This document shows positions 8,898-16,829 of a stretch of DNA of 64,000 bases, in pieces. The position numbers and the translations under genes are program-made. This stretch comes from Anatilimnocola aggregata (GTDB lineage: Bacteria > Planctomycetota > Planctomycetia > Pirellulales > Pirellulaceae). Each line of letters starts with the position of its first letter. Position 1 is the stretch's first letter. The notes below the pieces were generated by a model. That model was not told where the DNA came from. It ran no database searches and saw only the letters and a program-made list of their open reading frames with translations. The DNA lies in the NCBI RefSeq assembly GCF_007747655.1, contig NZ_CP036274.1:4960001-5024000 (forward strand). Direction: 5' to 3'.

Positions 8898-10239
8898 TCT
8901 TCGTCAGCCCCGGTACGGCCTGTTGCAACTCGGCAATGCCGTCGTCCGAGATGCCGGCCACGAAGGTGACCACCAGATGCTTCAAGTTCTTCAGTCCGTG
9001 CAGTTCTGCCAGACCAGCATCGGTAATCATCGTATTGCCTAAGTGCAGGTACTCCAAATTCTCAAGCTCCTTGATGCTCGCGAGTCCCATGTCGGTGACT
9101 TCGGTCTTATCGAGATTCAGCCGCTTGAGATTCTTCAACTGACCAACGGCTGGCATGTCGGCATCGGTGAAGCTGGTCTGCCACAAGTTCAAATCGACCA
9201 GCGCAGGCAATTGAGTGATCGCTTCGAAATTTTTGCCCACGCCGATGACCGATTCCGACAGATCGAGTTCTTTCAGCTTCTTCAGCGGTACCAAATGCTG
9301 CATGCCGTCGTTCTTCACGGCCGTTTCGCGCAGGCCCAGGATCTCGAGGTTTACAATCGTGCCGACCGACTTCAGCCCGTCACTCTTCACGTTGACGCAG
9401 CCGTACAAGTCGAGTTCTTTCAGGTTCGGGTGCCCTTCGAGATGGACGAGGCCGTCTTTGCTGACCGAAGTTTGCACCAGTCCGAGAACCTTCAGTTTCT
9501 TGAGCTTGCCAATGTGCTCCATCACGCGGTCATCGAGGTTGCTGCGGCCATAGAGCTTGAGCATTTCGAGATTCTCGAGGCCGGCAAGGGGGGCGGCCCC
9601 TTCGGAAGTGACCAGGTTGCAGTCGGTCAGGTCAAGCGCGACCAATTGTTTCATCCCGCCGATTGCCTTGAGGCAGTCGTTGTCGAATGCCGTCTGGGGG
9701 GCGCGAATCTTCTTCAGCGTTTTGCTTTTGGCGAGGGTGACGTAAGCATCAGCGCGAAAATCGGTCTTCTTCAGGTCAAGTTCTTCCAGCTTAGGAATTT
9801 CGATCAAGATCGCAGCGTCTTCATTCTTGACGTCGCTCTGTTCCAGGCGAATGACTTTTAAGCTGGGGTGCCCTTTGAGGTGGGCCAGCCCTTCGCCGGT
9901 AATGCCCCGAACTTCGGCCGAGAGCACGGTCACGTGGGGCAACTTTGCCAGGTGTTTCAGATCGTCGTTGTTCCCTTGCGTAAGGGCGACTTCGCCGACA
10001 TTGCCAGCCTTGTCCATTTTCAAGGTCGCACCGGCCGCTTTGAGGGCATCGATCGCAGCTGGGTCATCCTTGGCTGCTGCAGTTGCGCCGGGAGTTTCAA
10101 TTTCCGGTGTTTGGGGGCCACCGTTGGCCGGTTGCTTGGGTTCGGGGGTCGGGCAGCCCGTTAGCAGGAAAGCCGAACCCACGCTCCACACGAGCATTGC
10201 CACCACCGCCAGATTTGCCCTACTCATCGCCCGCTTCAT
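8887..10239 (-). CDS. Leucine-rich-repeat lipoprotein
   Basis: A 450-residue protein starting MKRAMSRANL; the upstream extension to 10395 is unlikely. A hydrophobic signal ends in a LLTGC lipobox with C29 as the lipidation site, followed by a Pro/Thr-rich linker. From about residue 95 onward there is a regular series of LRR units of the cysteine-free bacterial type (LEELDLKKT, LVALDLTDC, LKVLGLVQT and similar, about 24 residues each) to the C-terminus. Expected location is the periplasm, membrane-anchored, as a protein-binding scaffold. Such proteins are abundant in planctomycetes, with no assigned partner here. Confidence 0.88.
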   Translation of the reverse strand: MKRAMSRANLAVVAMLVWSVGSAFLLTGCPTPEPKQPANGGPQTPEIETPGATAAAKDDPAAIDALKAAGATLKMDKAGNVGEVALTQGNNDDLKHLAKLPHVTVLSAEVRGITGEGLAHLKGHPSLKVIRLEQSDVKNEDAAILIEIPKLEELDLKKTDFRADAYVTLAKSKTLKKIRAPQTAFDNDCLKAIGGMKQLVALDLTDCNLVTSEGAAPLAGLENLEMLKLYGRSNLDDRVMEHIGKLKKLKVLGLVQTSVSKDGLVHLEGHPNLKELDLYGCVNVKSDGLKSVGTIVNLEILGLRETAVKNDGMQHLVPLKKLKELDLSESVIGVGKNFEAITQLPALVDLNLWQTSFTDADMPAVGQLKNLKRLNLDKTEVTDMGLASIKELENLEYLHLGNTMITDAGLAELHGLKNLKHLVVTFVAGISDDGIAELQQAVPGLTKIDR

Positions 10240-10413
10240 GATGACACCCAGATCCAAATCGTGATCGAAGCCTGCCCGCAAAATCGCCCGCAGCCCAACT
10301 AGACAGAGTACCCCGATCCACCCGCCGCGCGAAGTGCCGCCAACACAGTCGCGGGGAGTCCTCAGCCTAGCATTACCAGCGAAGTTCTGGCTCAAACAAT
10401 TCCCTCCCGCCTT

Positions 10414-10919
10414 TGACCGAACTAGTCACGCGGACTGCATCTAATGTTTGCAGGGTGTTCATTTTCAATTCCGCAGTACGTGCATGCGATTTACGCAAAT
10501 ACTCGCGCATTAGTCCATCGCAAGTGCCAAGTTATCGATTGACATTCGAGGCCCGAGTGGGCACTTATCAACGGCGGCAAGTGCTTCGCAAAAAGTCTTT
10601 GACCGTGAACATGGATTGGAATTTGGTCGTGCAAACAGGAAATTGAATTTGGAAATTTCCGTTATGTCGGGAAAGGTTGGGTGGACCTATTTCGTTACCA
10701 GGCAAGCAATTCGGCGAGATGTGTTCTGATTGCGCAAGTTGTGGATTATGGAAATTTATGGCAGCCATCGTCATGCGGGGCGAGTCGCAGTTGGGCGGCG
10801 CTGAGCTGACTGCGTCTTTGCCGTTAACGGGCCCCTGACGGTCCACTGGACCGTTGCCGCAACGGCAGGGAGACGTCGGGTAGTTTTTCAACAAACAGGA
10901 TGAAAACCACACCCTGCAA
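10414..10919 (+). repeat. Interspersed non-coding element, copy 1 (GGAAATTTCC family)
   Basis: The first 57 bases (10414-10470) align without gaps to 55363-55419, with about 40 identical bases including GTCACGCG, GCATCTAAT and the terminal TCAATT. Further in, around 10640-10690 and 10750, are ACAGGAAATTG, the palindrome GGAAATTTCC followed by GTTA, and GGATTATGGAAATTT, all echoing motifs in copy 2. TTGCAGGGTGT at 10448-10458 is repeated in inverted form at 10909-10919, which could mark element ends. No ORF is supported. Nature unknown: a decayed non-autonomous mobile element, a structured RNA or a protein-binding array are all possible. Confidence 0.6.
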
Positions 10920-10984
10920 TTACGACGCAAGTTGTTGCTCGCGAGTCACTTGCCGTCAGCCCCCAGACCAGACCCGTGTTGAAA

Positions 10985-11003
10985 AATGGCCCTTTCGGCC
11001 ATT
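10985..11003 (+). other. Stem-loop upstream of small protein gene
   Basis: AATGGCC and GGCCATT form a perfect 7-bp stem with a 5-base loop. No T-run follows, so it is not a typical terminator. It lies about 170 bases before the 63-residue protein gene and could be part of its 5' leader. Confidence 0.35.
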
Positions 11004-11038
11004 GTTGGGGTCGAGAGGTCGAATCGCGGCTGCAAATT

Positions 11039-11066
11039 GGCTCCCACTTAGGCCGCTTTGGGAGCC
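11039..11066 (+). other. Second stem-loop upstream of small protein gene
   Basis: GGCTCCCA (11039-11046) pairs perfectly with TGGGAGCC (11059-11066) around a 12-base loop. No T-run follows. Together with the hairpin at 10985 it suggests a folded leader about 110 bases ahead of the start codon at 11174. Confidence 0.35.
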
Positions 11067-11173
11067 ACGACGCGTTGACGAGATAGCAAACATCTGGTAC
11101 AAGATTTGATTCGCCAAAAAGATTGATTCTGGCGCGGACAAGACAACAAGCGGCAATTAAAAAGGCAGCAAGC

Positions 11174-11365
11174 ATGGGTGGCACGATCCATCGGATGAAG
11201 GAACTTCGGCAACGTCGGCATCGCAAGAAAAAGCTGGCCGTGCTCAAGCGTCGGGCGGCTAAGGCCAGCCCTTCGGAGAAGGCAGTTCTGGCTGCGAAGC
11301 TGCGCCGCATGACTCCGGGTGCCGAAGTGATCATTGCGACCATGGGCCTGGAAGAAAAGCGCTAA
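11174..11365 (+). CDS. Small basic conserved planctomycete protein
   Basis: A 63-residue protein, MGGTIHRMKELRQRRHRKKK at the start and rich in Arg and Lys throughout the first 45 residues, then a more hydrophobic end. The composition suggests nucleic-acid or ribosome association, similar in style to bS21, but it is not that protein. I believe similar short proteins are conserved across planctomycetes as a DUF; the exact family cannot be confirmed here. The start at 11174 follows AAGGCAGCAAGC, which offers a weak Shine-Dalgarno. A long folded leader precedes it. Confidence 0.7.
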   Translation: MGGTIHRMKELRQRRHRKKKLAVLKRRAAKASPSEKAVLAAKLRRMTPGAEVIIATMGLEEKR

Positions 11366-11428
11366 GCTGATTGGCAATGATTGCTGGGCAGAAACTGCCG
11401 CAGTGTGATTTGCCAGTTTGTCTGCCTC

Positions 11429-11450
11429 GCGCGGCAGTTAGTTGCCGCGC
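11429..11450 (+). other. Hairpin between two small genes
   Basis: GCGCGGCA (11429-11436) and TGCCGCGC (11443-11450) form a perfect 8-bp GC-rich stem with a 6-base loop, between the 63-residue and 57-residue genes. There is no T-run, so it may be an mRNA processing or stability element rather than an intrinsic terminator. Confidence 0.4.
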
Positions 11451-11497
11451 TCAAGGGACTACCCGTAGCCAAGGTTTCTCTCGCTAGGACTTTATCG

Positions 11498-11671
11498 ATG
11501 GCCGCCCATCAGACGCCGACTCACGACGATCACTTTGACGAATCGGAAAGCAACCAGCACCTGGCCGACGATTCGGAAGCCTGGAATGGCGTGACAGGAC
11601 TACTGCTGTTCATTGTCTCGATTGGCCTGTCGCTGGCCATGCTCACGCTTTATCTTTCGCGCAATCCGTAG
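11498..11671 (+). CDS. Small single-pass membrane protein
   Basis: A 57-residue protein starting MAAHQTPTHDDHFD. The N-terminal 28 residues are acidic and His-rich, followed by one transmembrane helix (about residues 31-52, TGLLLFIVSIGLSLAMLTLY) and a short tail. An AGGA lies 10 bases before the ATG. The 3' end overlaps the convergent DedA gene by 29 bases. No function is recognisable; the predicted topology is an acidic N-terminus on one side of the membrane and nothing of size on the other. Confidence 0.6.
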   Translation: MAAHQTPTHDDHFDESESNQHLADDSEAWNGVTGLLLFIVSIGLSLAMLTLYLSRNP

Positions 11672-12341
11672 TCGGCACGGCCGGGACTTCCATCTTCGCC
11701 ACGCGGGGCGCGAAGTAGCGGTGGCGAATGAATTCGACGATCGCAGGCAATATCGAGACAAAGATAATTGCCAGGACGACCACCTCGAAATTCTTGCTGA
11801 CCCATTCGATGCGGCCAAACCAGTAGCCCGCAAAGGTCATACTCAGGACCCAAAAGATTCCGCCTGCGACGTTGTAGATTAAGAAGCGGCGATAATCCAT
11901 TTGCCCCACGCCGGCGACGAACGGGGCGAACGTTCGCACGATCGGAACAAAGCGGGCGATGACGATGGTCTTTGGTCCGTAGGTCGCAAAGAACTCTTGT
12001 GTCTTTTCTAAGTGCTTGGGATTGAGCCAGCGCGAGAGTTTGCCGCTGAGAACCTTCGGCCCCAAGTAGCGACCAATGTGGTAGTTCACCGTGTCGCCCA
12101 GAACCGCGGCGATGGAAAGCAACAGGCAGACGATGCCGACGTTCAGTCCTGAGTCTGGGTTGGCTGCAATGGCACCGGCGGCAAACAGCAAGGAGTCGCC
12201 CGGCAGGAACGGCATAATGACGAGGCCGGTTTCGACGAAGATGATGGCGAACAGAATACCATAAGTCCACACGCCATAGTCGGCTGTGATTTTGATCAGT
12301 TCATCATCAATATGTAAGAAGAAGTCGATGATCTGCTGCAC
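11643..12341 (-). CDS. DedA-family membrane protein
   Basis: A 232-residue protein from a GTG at 12341 (VQQIIDFFLHID); the longer frame to 12470 is not needed. It shows the DedA (SNARE-associated/VTT) features: an E-TG-x-x-x-P-x-L-PGD motif (VETGLVIMPFLPGDSLL), a GDTVNYHIGR motif and the RFVPIVRTFAPFVAGVG re-entrant region with its conserved Arg, plus at least four membrane helices. DedA proteins are implicated in lipid carrier flipping and in membrane homeostasis; the substrate here is unknown. Its 3' end overlaps the convergent 57-residue gene. Confidence 0.92.
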   Translation of the reverse strand: MQQIIDFFLHIDDELIKITADYGVWTYGILFAIIFVETGLVIMPFLPGDSLLFAAGAIAANPDSGLNVGIVCLLLSIAAVLGDTVNYHIGRYLGPKVLSGKLSRWLNPKHLEKTQEFFATYGPKTIVIARFVPIVRTFAPFVAGVGQMDYRRFLIYNVAGGIFWVLSMTFAGYWFGRIEWVSKNFEVVVLAIIFVSILPAIVEFIRHRYFAPRVAKMEVPAVPTTDCAKDKA

Positions 12342-12485
12342 GACTGCGATCCTATTCGGTTGACTGCCAACGGTCCAAAGTTGCGCGTCCCGCGCTGGCC
12401 CACCGCAGTATAGGTTTTTCTCATGATCGTCCCCAGGCGAATCAGCCCGCACAATCGGCACGGATGGCACAATTGCGGCAGAACA

Positions 12486-13163
12486 TCATTCTTCCTTTTT
12501 CGCGCCGATCTGTTCGACGCCAACCTGCGGACAAAACTTGAGCATCAGGCAGTCGTTGCACAACGGTTTGCGAGCCTTGCAGATGCGGCGGCCGTGGTGG
12601 ATTAACCGATGCGAGAAATCGATCCAATCTTTCTTTGGCACGATTGGCATCAGATCTTTTTCGATCTTCACGGCGTCTTGGTTGGTAGTCAGGCCCAAGC
12701 GATTGGTCAGTCGCGTGACGTGGGTATCGACGACGATGCCCGACGGAATGCCGAATGACGTGCCCAGGACAACGTTGGCGGTCTTGCGCCCGACGCCGGG
12801 GAGTTGCACCAGTTCTTCGAGCGTACGCGGAACTTCGCCGCCGTGTTTCTCGGCCAACTGCTGACAACAGCCCTTGATGTTCTTCGCCTTCATCCGAAAG
12901 AAGCCGGCGCTTTGAATAGCTTTCTCCAGCTTGGCGATGGGCAAATCGACGATCGCCTGCGGCGTGGAACACTGAGCGAACAGTCCCTTGGTCACAATGT
13001 TCACGCGCTCGTCGGTACATTGAGCCGAGAGGATCGTCGCGATGAGGAGTTGGAATGGGCTATCGTGAACGAGTGCGCATTCGGCGTTGGGATATCCCTG
13101 CGCAAGGGCCTTCACCACTTTGGCGGCCTGGCGTTTGGTTTGGGCGACGGGGGGCGGAGTCAT
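12486..13163 (-). CDS. nth: Endonuclease III
   Basis: A 225-residue bifunctional DNA glycosylase/AP lyase that removes oxidised pyrimidines in base excision repair. The HhH motif LPGVGRKTANVVLG contains the catalytic Lys, VDTHVTRLTNRLGL contains the catalytic Asp, and CKARKPLCNDCLMLKFC gives the C-x6-C-x2-C-x5-C [4Fe-4S] ligands. Length is normal for Nth. About 145 bases separate it from the DedA gene downstream and the same from the divergent secreted-protein gene upstream. Confidence 0.96.
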   Translation of the reverse strand: MTPPPVAQTKRQAAKVVKALAQGYPNAECALVHDSPFQLLIATILSAQCTDERVNIVTKGLFAQCSTPQAIVDLPIAKLEKAIQSAGFFRMKAKNIKGCCQQLAEKHGGEVPRTLEELVQLPGVGRKTANVVLGTSFGIPSGIVVDTHVTRLTNRLGLTTNQDAVKIEKDLMPIVPKKDWIDFSHRLIHHGRRICKARKPLCNDCLMLKFCPQVGVEQIGAKKEE

Positions 13164-13306
13164 AAATGGCCAGCAGTTTTCGACGAAGCAGATTCAGCGC
13201 AGGTAAGGCAAACTTTAGTTGACCATCATAGCGAAATCGCTCATAACGAACGCGTGCCACGATAACGGCCGGACGTTGGGGCTGACGTCCGCAGGAGGCT
13301 AAGGCG

Positions 13307-14101
13307 ATGAAATCTTTCCGATGGCAATTTCTACCAGCGATCAAGTCGCTGACAACTGCGTTTCTGGTCTGCGCCGGCATGCTTAGTACGCGTAGTGCGG
13401 CGGCGCAGCAGGTGAACGTCGGCGGGCCATTCAACACTGTTGGCCACGGCTTTTATGAGAGCATCGGCACGCGTTGGGGCGCACGTGGCCCGGGTTGGTT
13501 CTTCAACTTTGGCGGTGCACCGCCACCGGCCTTCGGTGGTTTCGATCCCAATGCGGGAGCTAACGTTGGCGGCGGCTTTCGAGCCGGGAACACGAGTGGG
13601 TTCTTCAACCTGAATGTCGGCCAAGGTGCCAATTCGACGATGGTTTCCCAGACGCCGAGCGTCACGATTCCCAATGGCGGCAACGGCTACTTTATTGACG
13701 GCACGTTTCGCCCCTTCGTTACTTCAATCATTCCCGTCGTCGGCGATCAATCCGATCCCAGCCCGCTCCGCGAACGCCTGCGAAGGTTACAAGAGCAACA
13801 AGAGGCCAGCCTTACTTCACCGGCGAATGCACCTGCTCAAGCCGAAGTTGGTGGTGGCGGAGTGGCCCGGCGAAGCACGGCCGAGCGCGGCGACCTGAGT
13901 GTGGCGGAAATTAAGTCCGCTGCGAATGCGCAGGGCAGTTCGCAGGATGAAGAGTTGGCCGCGATTCTTGAAAAAGCCAGGGGTGCAGAAGAAGCAGGCA
14001 AGGCAGGAGTCGCCCGCATCTACTATCAGATGGCCGCACGCCGCGCAACCGGAGAGCAGCAACAAAAGATCCTGGCGCACTTGCAAACTTTGCCTCGGTA
14101 G
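13307..14101 (+). CDS. Secreted Gly/Asn-rich protein of unknown function
   Basis: A 264-residue protein with a Sec signal peptide (about 1-34, ending AAAQQ). Residues 35-140 are rich in Gly, Phe, Pro and Asn, with repeated GGF/FNF-type patches that suggest a low-complexity extracellular segment. The C-terminal part has helical, Ala/Glu/Gln-rich sequence (about 170-264) ending in a TPR-like stretch (KAGVARIYYQMAARRA). It lies 38 bases upstream of a secreted TPR protein gene, so the two are likely co-expressed. I recognise no family. Confidence 0.8.
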   Translation: MKSFRWQFLPAIKSLTTAFLVCAGMLSTRSAAAQQVNVGGPFNTVGHGFYESIGTRWGARGPGWFFNFGGAPPPAFGGFDPNAGANVGGGFRAGNTSGFFNLNVGQGANSTMVSQTPSVTIPNGGNGYFIDGTFRPFVTSIIPVVGDQSDPSPLRERLRRLQEQQEASLTSPANAPAQAEVGGGGVARRSTAERGDLSVAEIKSAANAQGSSQDEELAAILEKARGAEEAGKAGVARIYYQMAARRATGEQQQKILAHLQTLPR

Positions 14102-14139
14102 TACCTCCCCCTCGTTTATTCTTGCCACGAGTTCCCTTC

Positions 14140-16794
14140 ATGAACAAGTCGCTGCTGCTACTGGCGATGCTTCTGGTCGCGCCGGTGGCCAGCCCGTTGA
14201 TGCCAATAATTGCCCGAGCTCAGCAACCCAACGACGCGTTCCCGTCGGTGGCAGCAGCCATTCGAGCGCTCGGTGCCGATGAGTTTCAGACTCGCGAATT
14301 GGCCAGCCGCTATCTGTGGTACGCGGGTGCCGCCGCGCAGAAAGATCTCGAGCTCGCAATTAAGCACGACGATCCCGAAGTTCGCCTGCGCGCCTCGTTG
14401 GTCCTTCGCAAAGTCCGTCTGGGAATTACGCCCGATACTCCGGCAGAAACCCAGCAACTAATCAACCGTTTTTACGACGGTGACCGCAATGGCCGGCAGC
14501 AAGTCATTAGCGAGTTACGACAAAAGGGTTCTTACACAACCCTTTTTGCGCTGCTGCAAGGCGAGACCGACGCAGCCAGTCGGCAACTTTTTTTCAGCAC
14601 GATGCAAGCCGATATGCAGCGCCTCGCGCCACAGATGGTGGCCAGTAGCGATTGGTCGCTGCTCGAGCAATGGCTCGACCTGGGCAAGGCCACCGAAGCC
14701 GGACAGGTCCATTTCATCACCTATGCGTTATTGCGCGGCAAGTTGAACGAGGAAATTAAGCGAGTCGAAGACGAATTGGAAAAGAGAAGAGATGATTCGG
14801 CACTCGTGAATCGACTGGCACTCATGTATCGCGCCGGGGGGAATGATAAGAAGGCGCTCGAAGTGATCCAGCGCGGGCCCAGCGATGCAAAATTGGTCGT
14901 GGCCATGTATCGCGAGCAAATGCAATGGGACCAAGCGCGGGCGAGTATCTCGCCACTCCCGAACAAAGTTCCGCGTGACACAATGGCCGACAGCGCCTTG
15001 CAAGCAGCCTTGGCCCGTTTGAGCGGCAAGGCCACAGACTCCCTCGAGGCAACACAAGCCTTTTCAAAGCTTGTCAAGACCGAAGACGTTTGGTTCGGTG
15101 CCAAGACACTGCTCTTGAATGAACGACCGCAACTAGCGCTCGACTTGCTGAAAGATGGTCTGCAGCCGATGGCTTTCGATTTGTTGTCACAGCTTCAGCA
15201 GCATCAAGAGGCCTTGGACCTGGCTGGAATCAAGGATGACACCAGTTTCAATCAAGCTTGGCTGAACGGGCTCACCGGGCAGCAGCCTGTCCGCACCAGC
15301 CGCTCGGTTGATCGCTTCACTTATGCAGTCAGCATCGCGGCGCAATTGCGAATGCTCGGTAAAAAGCAGCAGTACGATGATCTACGTGCCCTACTAGAGT
15401 CGACCGCCACCCTCGACGATCAGCGGGGGCAGTACTGGCATCAACTGGCGAGATTAGAACGACAACCAGGACGGCAGCAGGAACTGCTGCATTTGTACGG
15501 TCGCGGCGTAGCTCAGAATCCCCAGAGTGTTTGGTCGCAGCTATTCGGCAAGAAGTTTGCCCGCGCTCAAACGTGGTGGGAAGCTTTGGATGCAGATGTG
15601 AGATGGCAGGATCCACAGGAGCGATTGAATGCAGTGGCAGTCTCCATGCAGCCGGCGACCTTTGCGCGTCATGTTGAAGTCGATTGGCCAGCAGTTGAGA
15701 AGCACGTCAGTGCCAAGGCGGATAATCTGGGCACTGCGGCAGCAGTTCGTGTACGGCTGCATGCTGCCCTTGCCGAGGCCTGGGCCGCGCGCAGCGACAA
15801 GCTGCGTGCCGAAGAACACTGGAAAGCAGCCGTCGCGGCCGATCCCACAACGGCTACCGATTACGGTGACGTGCTACTCGCCGAGCAACGTTGGAACGAA
15901 GCAGCGACTCAGTATCAGCGGGCCTACGAACTGAATCAGGGGAATTCGCTTGCACTTTTTTTGCAGAGTGTCGCCTTGATACGGGCTGGGAAGGAAGCCG
16001 AAGGGAAAAAGTTACAGTCGACGGCAAGCCTGATGGCCCTCGATACCAACGCTCGCTATCTCCTGGCCACCGCTCTGCAAGATCGTAACCTGCGAGCGGA
16101 AGCTCTGGAGCAGTGGCAGCTATTGCGAAGGACAGGCGGTCCCGACCATTCGTACGTGATGATTGCCAATCAGCACTTGGGCAACCTCATCGCCGAGAAA
16201 GAGCCGCTGGCTGCCGCCGATCATTGGGAGCAACTCCGCTTTCACTTGCTCAAACCTGCCCTAAATCTGGTCGAGCAATCTGGCTATTTAAATCTGGCTG
16301 TGTCGCTGCACCGGACGCGAGCCCGCGGCCTGCTTTCGGCAGGTGACAAGGCTAAAGCGCTCGAGGAGTTGGCCATTTGCGAGGCCATGCTGCCGGGACA
16401 TATCAAATTGGTCGAAGACTTTACTGCCCCACTCCGGAAGGCCGGAATGGAGCAAGAGGCAGATGCGTTGTTTGAACGGACGTATCAGGTCTATCAGCAG
16501 GGAGTGAAGCAGTTTCCCGAGAGTGCGGCCCTGCACAACCAGGCGGCGTGGACTGCGGCAATTGCCGGACGCCGCTTGGACGAAGCATTGGCCTTTGCCC
16601 AGAATGCGGTCAAACTGGCCCCCGAGAGTGCGGCCTATGCGGATACGCTTGCCGAAGTTCACTTCGCCCGTGGCGATCGTGAGCAAGCATTAACCTGGGC
16701 ACGTAAGGCGGCGTCGCTTGCGCCCGAAACAAAAGCATACGATGAACGGCTGCAGAGTTTTTCCACCCGAGAGTTGCCGGCTGGTAGTCGCTGA
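14140..16794 (+). CDS. Large exported TPR/HEAT-like repeat protein
   Basis: An 884-residue protein from MNKSLLLL, with a Sec signal of about 30 residues ending near ARAQQ. The first 120 mature residues look HEAT-like (DPEVRLRASLVLRKV). The rest is mostly TPR-type helical hairpins, clearest near the C-terminus (AALHNQAAWTAAIAGRRLDEALAFAQNAVKLAPES, split over two units). It is expected to act in the periplasm as a protein-interaction scaffold. It follows the secreted Gly-rich protein by 38 bases and precedes an SDR by 35 bases. Partners are unknown. Confidence 0.85.
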   Translation: MNKSLLLLAMLLVAPVASPLMPIIARAQQPNDAFPSVAAAIRALGADEFQTRELASRYLWYAGAAAQKDLELAIKHDDPEVRLRASLVLRKVRLGITPDTPAETQQLINRFYDGDRNGRQQVISELRQKGSYTTLFALLQGETDAASRQLFFSTMQADMQRLAPQMVASSDWSLLEQWLDLGKATEAGQVHFITYALLRGKLNEEIKRVEDELEKRRDDSALVNRLALMYRAGGNDKKALEVIQRGPSDAKLVVAMYREQMQWDQARASISPLPNKVPRDTMADSALQAALARLSGKATDSLEATQAFSKLVKTEDVWFGAKTLLLNERPQLALDLLKDGLQPMAFDLLSQLQQHQEALDLAGIKDDTSFNQAWLNGLTGQQPVRTSRSVDRFTYAVSIAAQLRMLGKKQQYDDLRALLESTATLDDQRGQYWHQLARLERQPGRQQELLHLYGRGVAQNPQSVWSQLFGKKFARAQTWWEALDADVRWQDPQERLNAVAVSMQPATFARHVEVDWPAVEKHVSAKADNLGTAAAVRVRLHAALAEAWAARSDKLRAEEHWKAAVAADPTTATDYGDVLLAEQRWNEAATQYQRAYELNQGNSLALFLQSVALIRAGKEAEGKKLQSTASLMALDTNARYLLATALQDRNLRAEALEQWQLLRRTGGPDHSYVMIANQHLGNLIAEKEPLAAADHWEQLRFHLLKPALNLVEQSGYLNLAVSLHRTRARGLLSAGDKAKALEELAICEAMLPGHIKLVEDFTAPLRKAGMEQEADALFERTYQVYQQGVKQFPESAALHNQAAWTAAIAGRRLDEALAFAQNAVKLAPESAAYADTLAEVHFARGDREQALTWARKAASLAPETKAYDERLQSFSTRELPAGSR

Positions 16795-16829
16795 GCGAAT
16801 TCGTCGTCGAGTTGAGAAATGGACCAAGA

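Larger units (their letters stand above)
10240..11173 (+). other. 934-bp non-coding divergent intergenic region
   Basis: No credible gene lies between the minus-strand LRR gene and the plus-strand small basic protein gene; the short ORFs here lack coding character. The region holds the interspersed element at 10414-10919 and two stem-loops nearer the downstream gene (10985-11003 and 11039-11066). It looks more AT-rich than its flanks. Promoters for both divergent genes must lie here, but I cannot place a -35/-10 pair with confidence. Confidence 0.6.
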
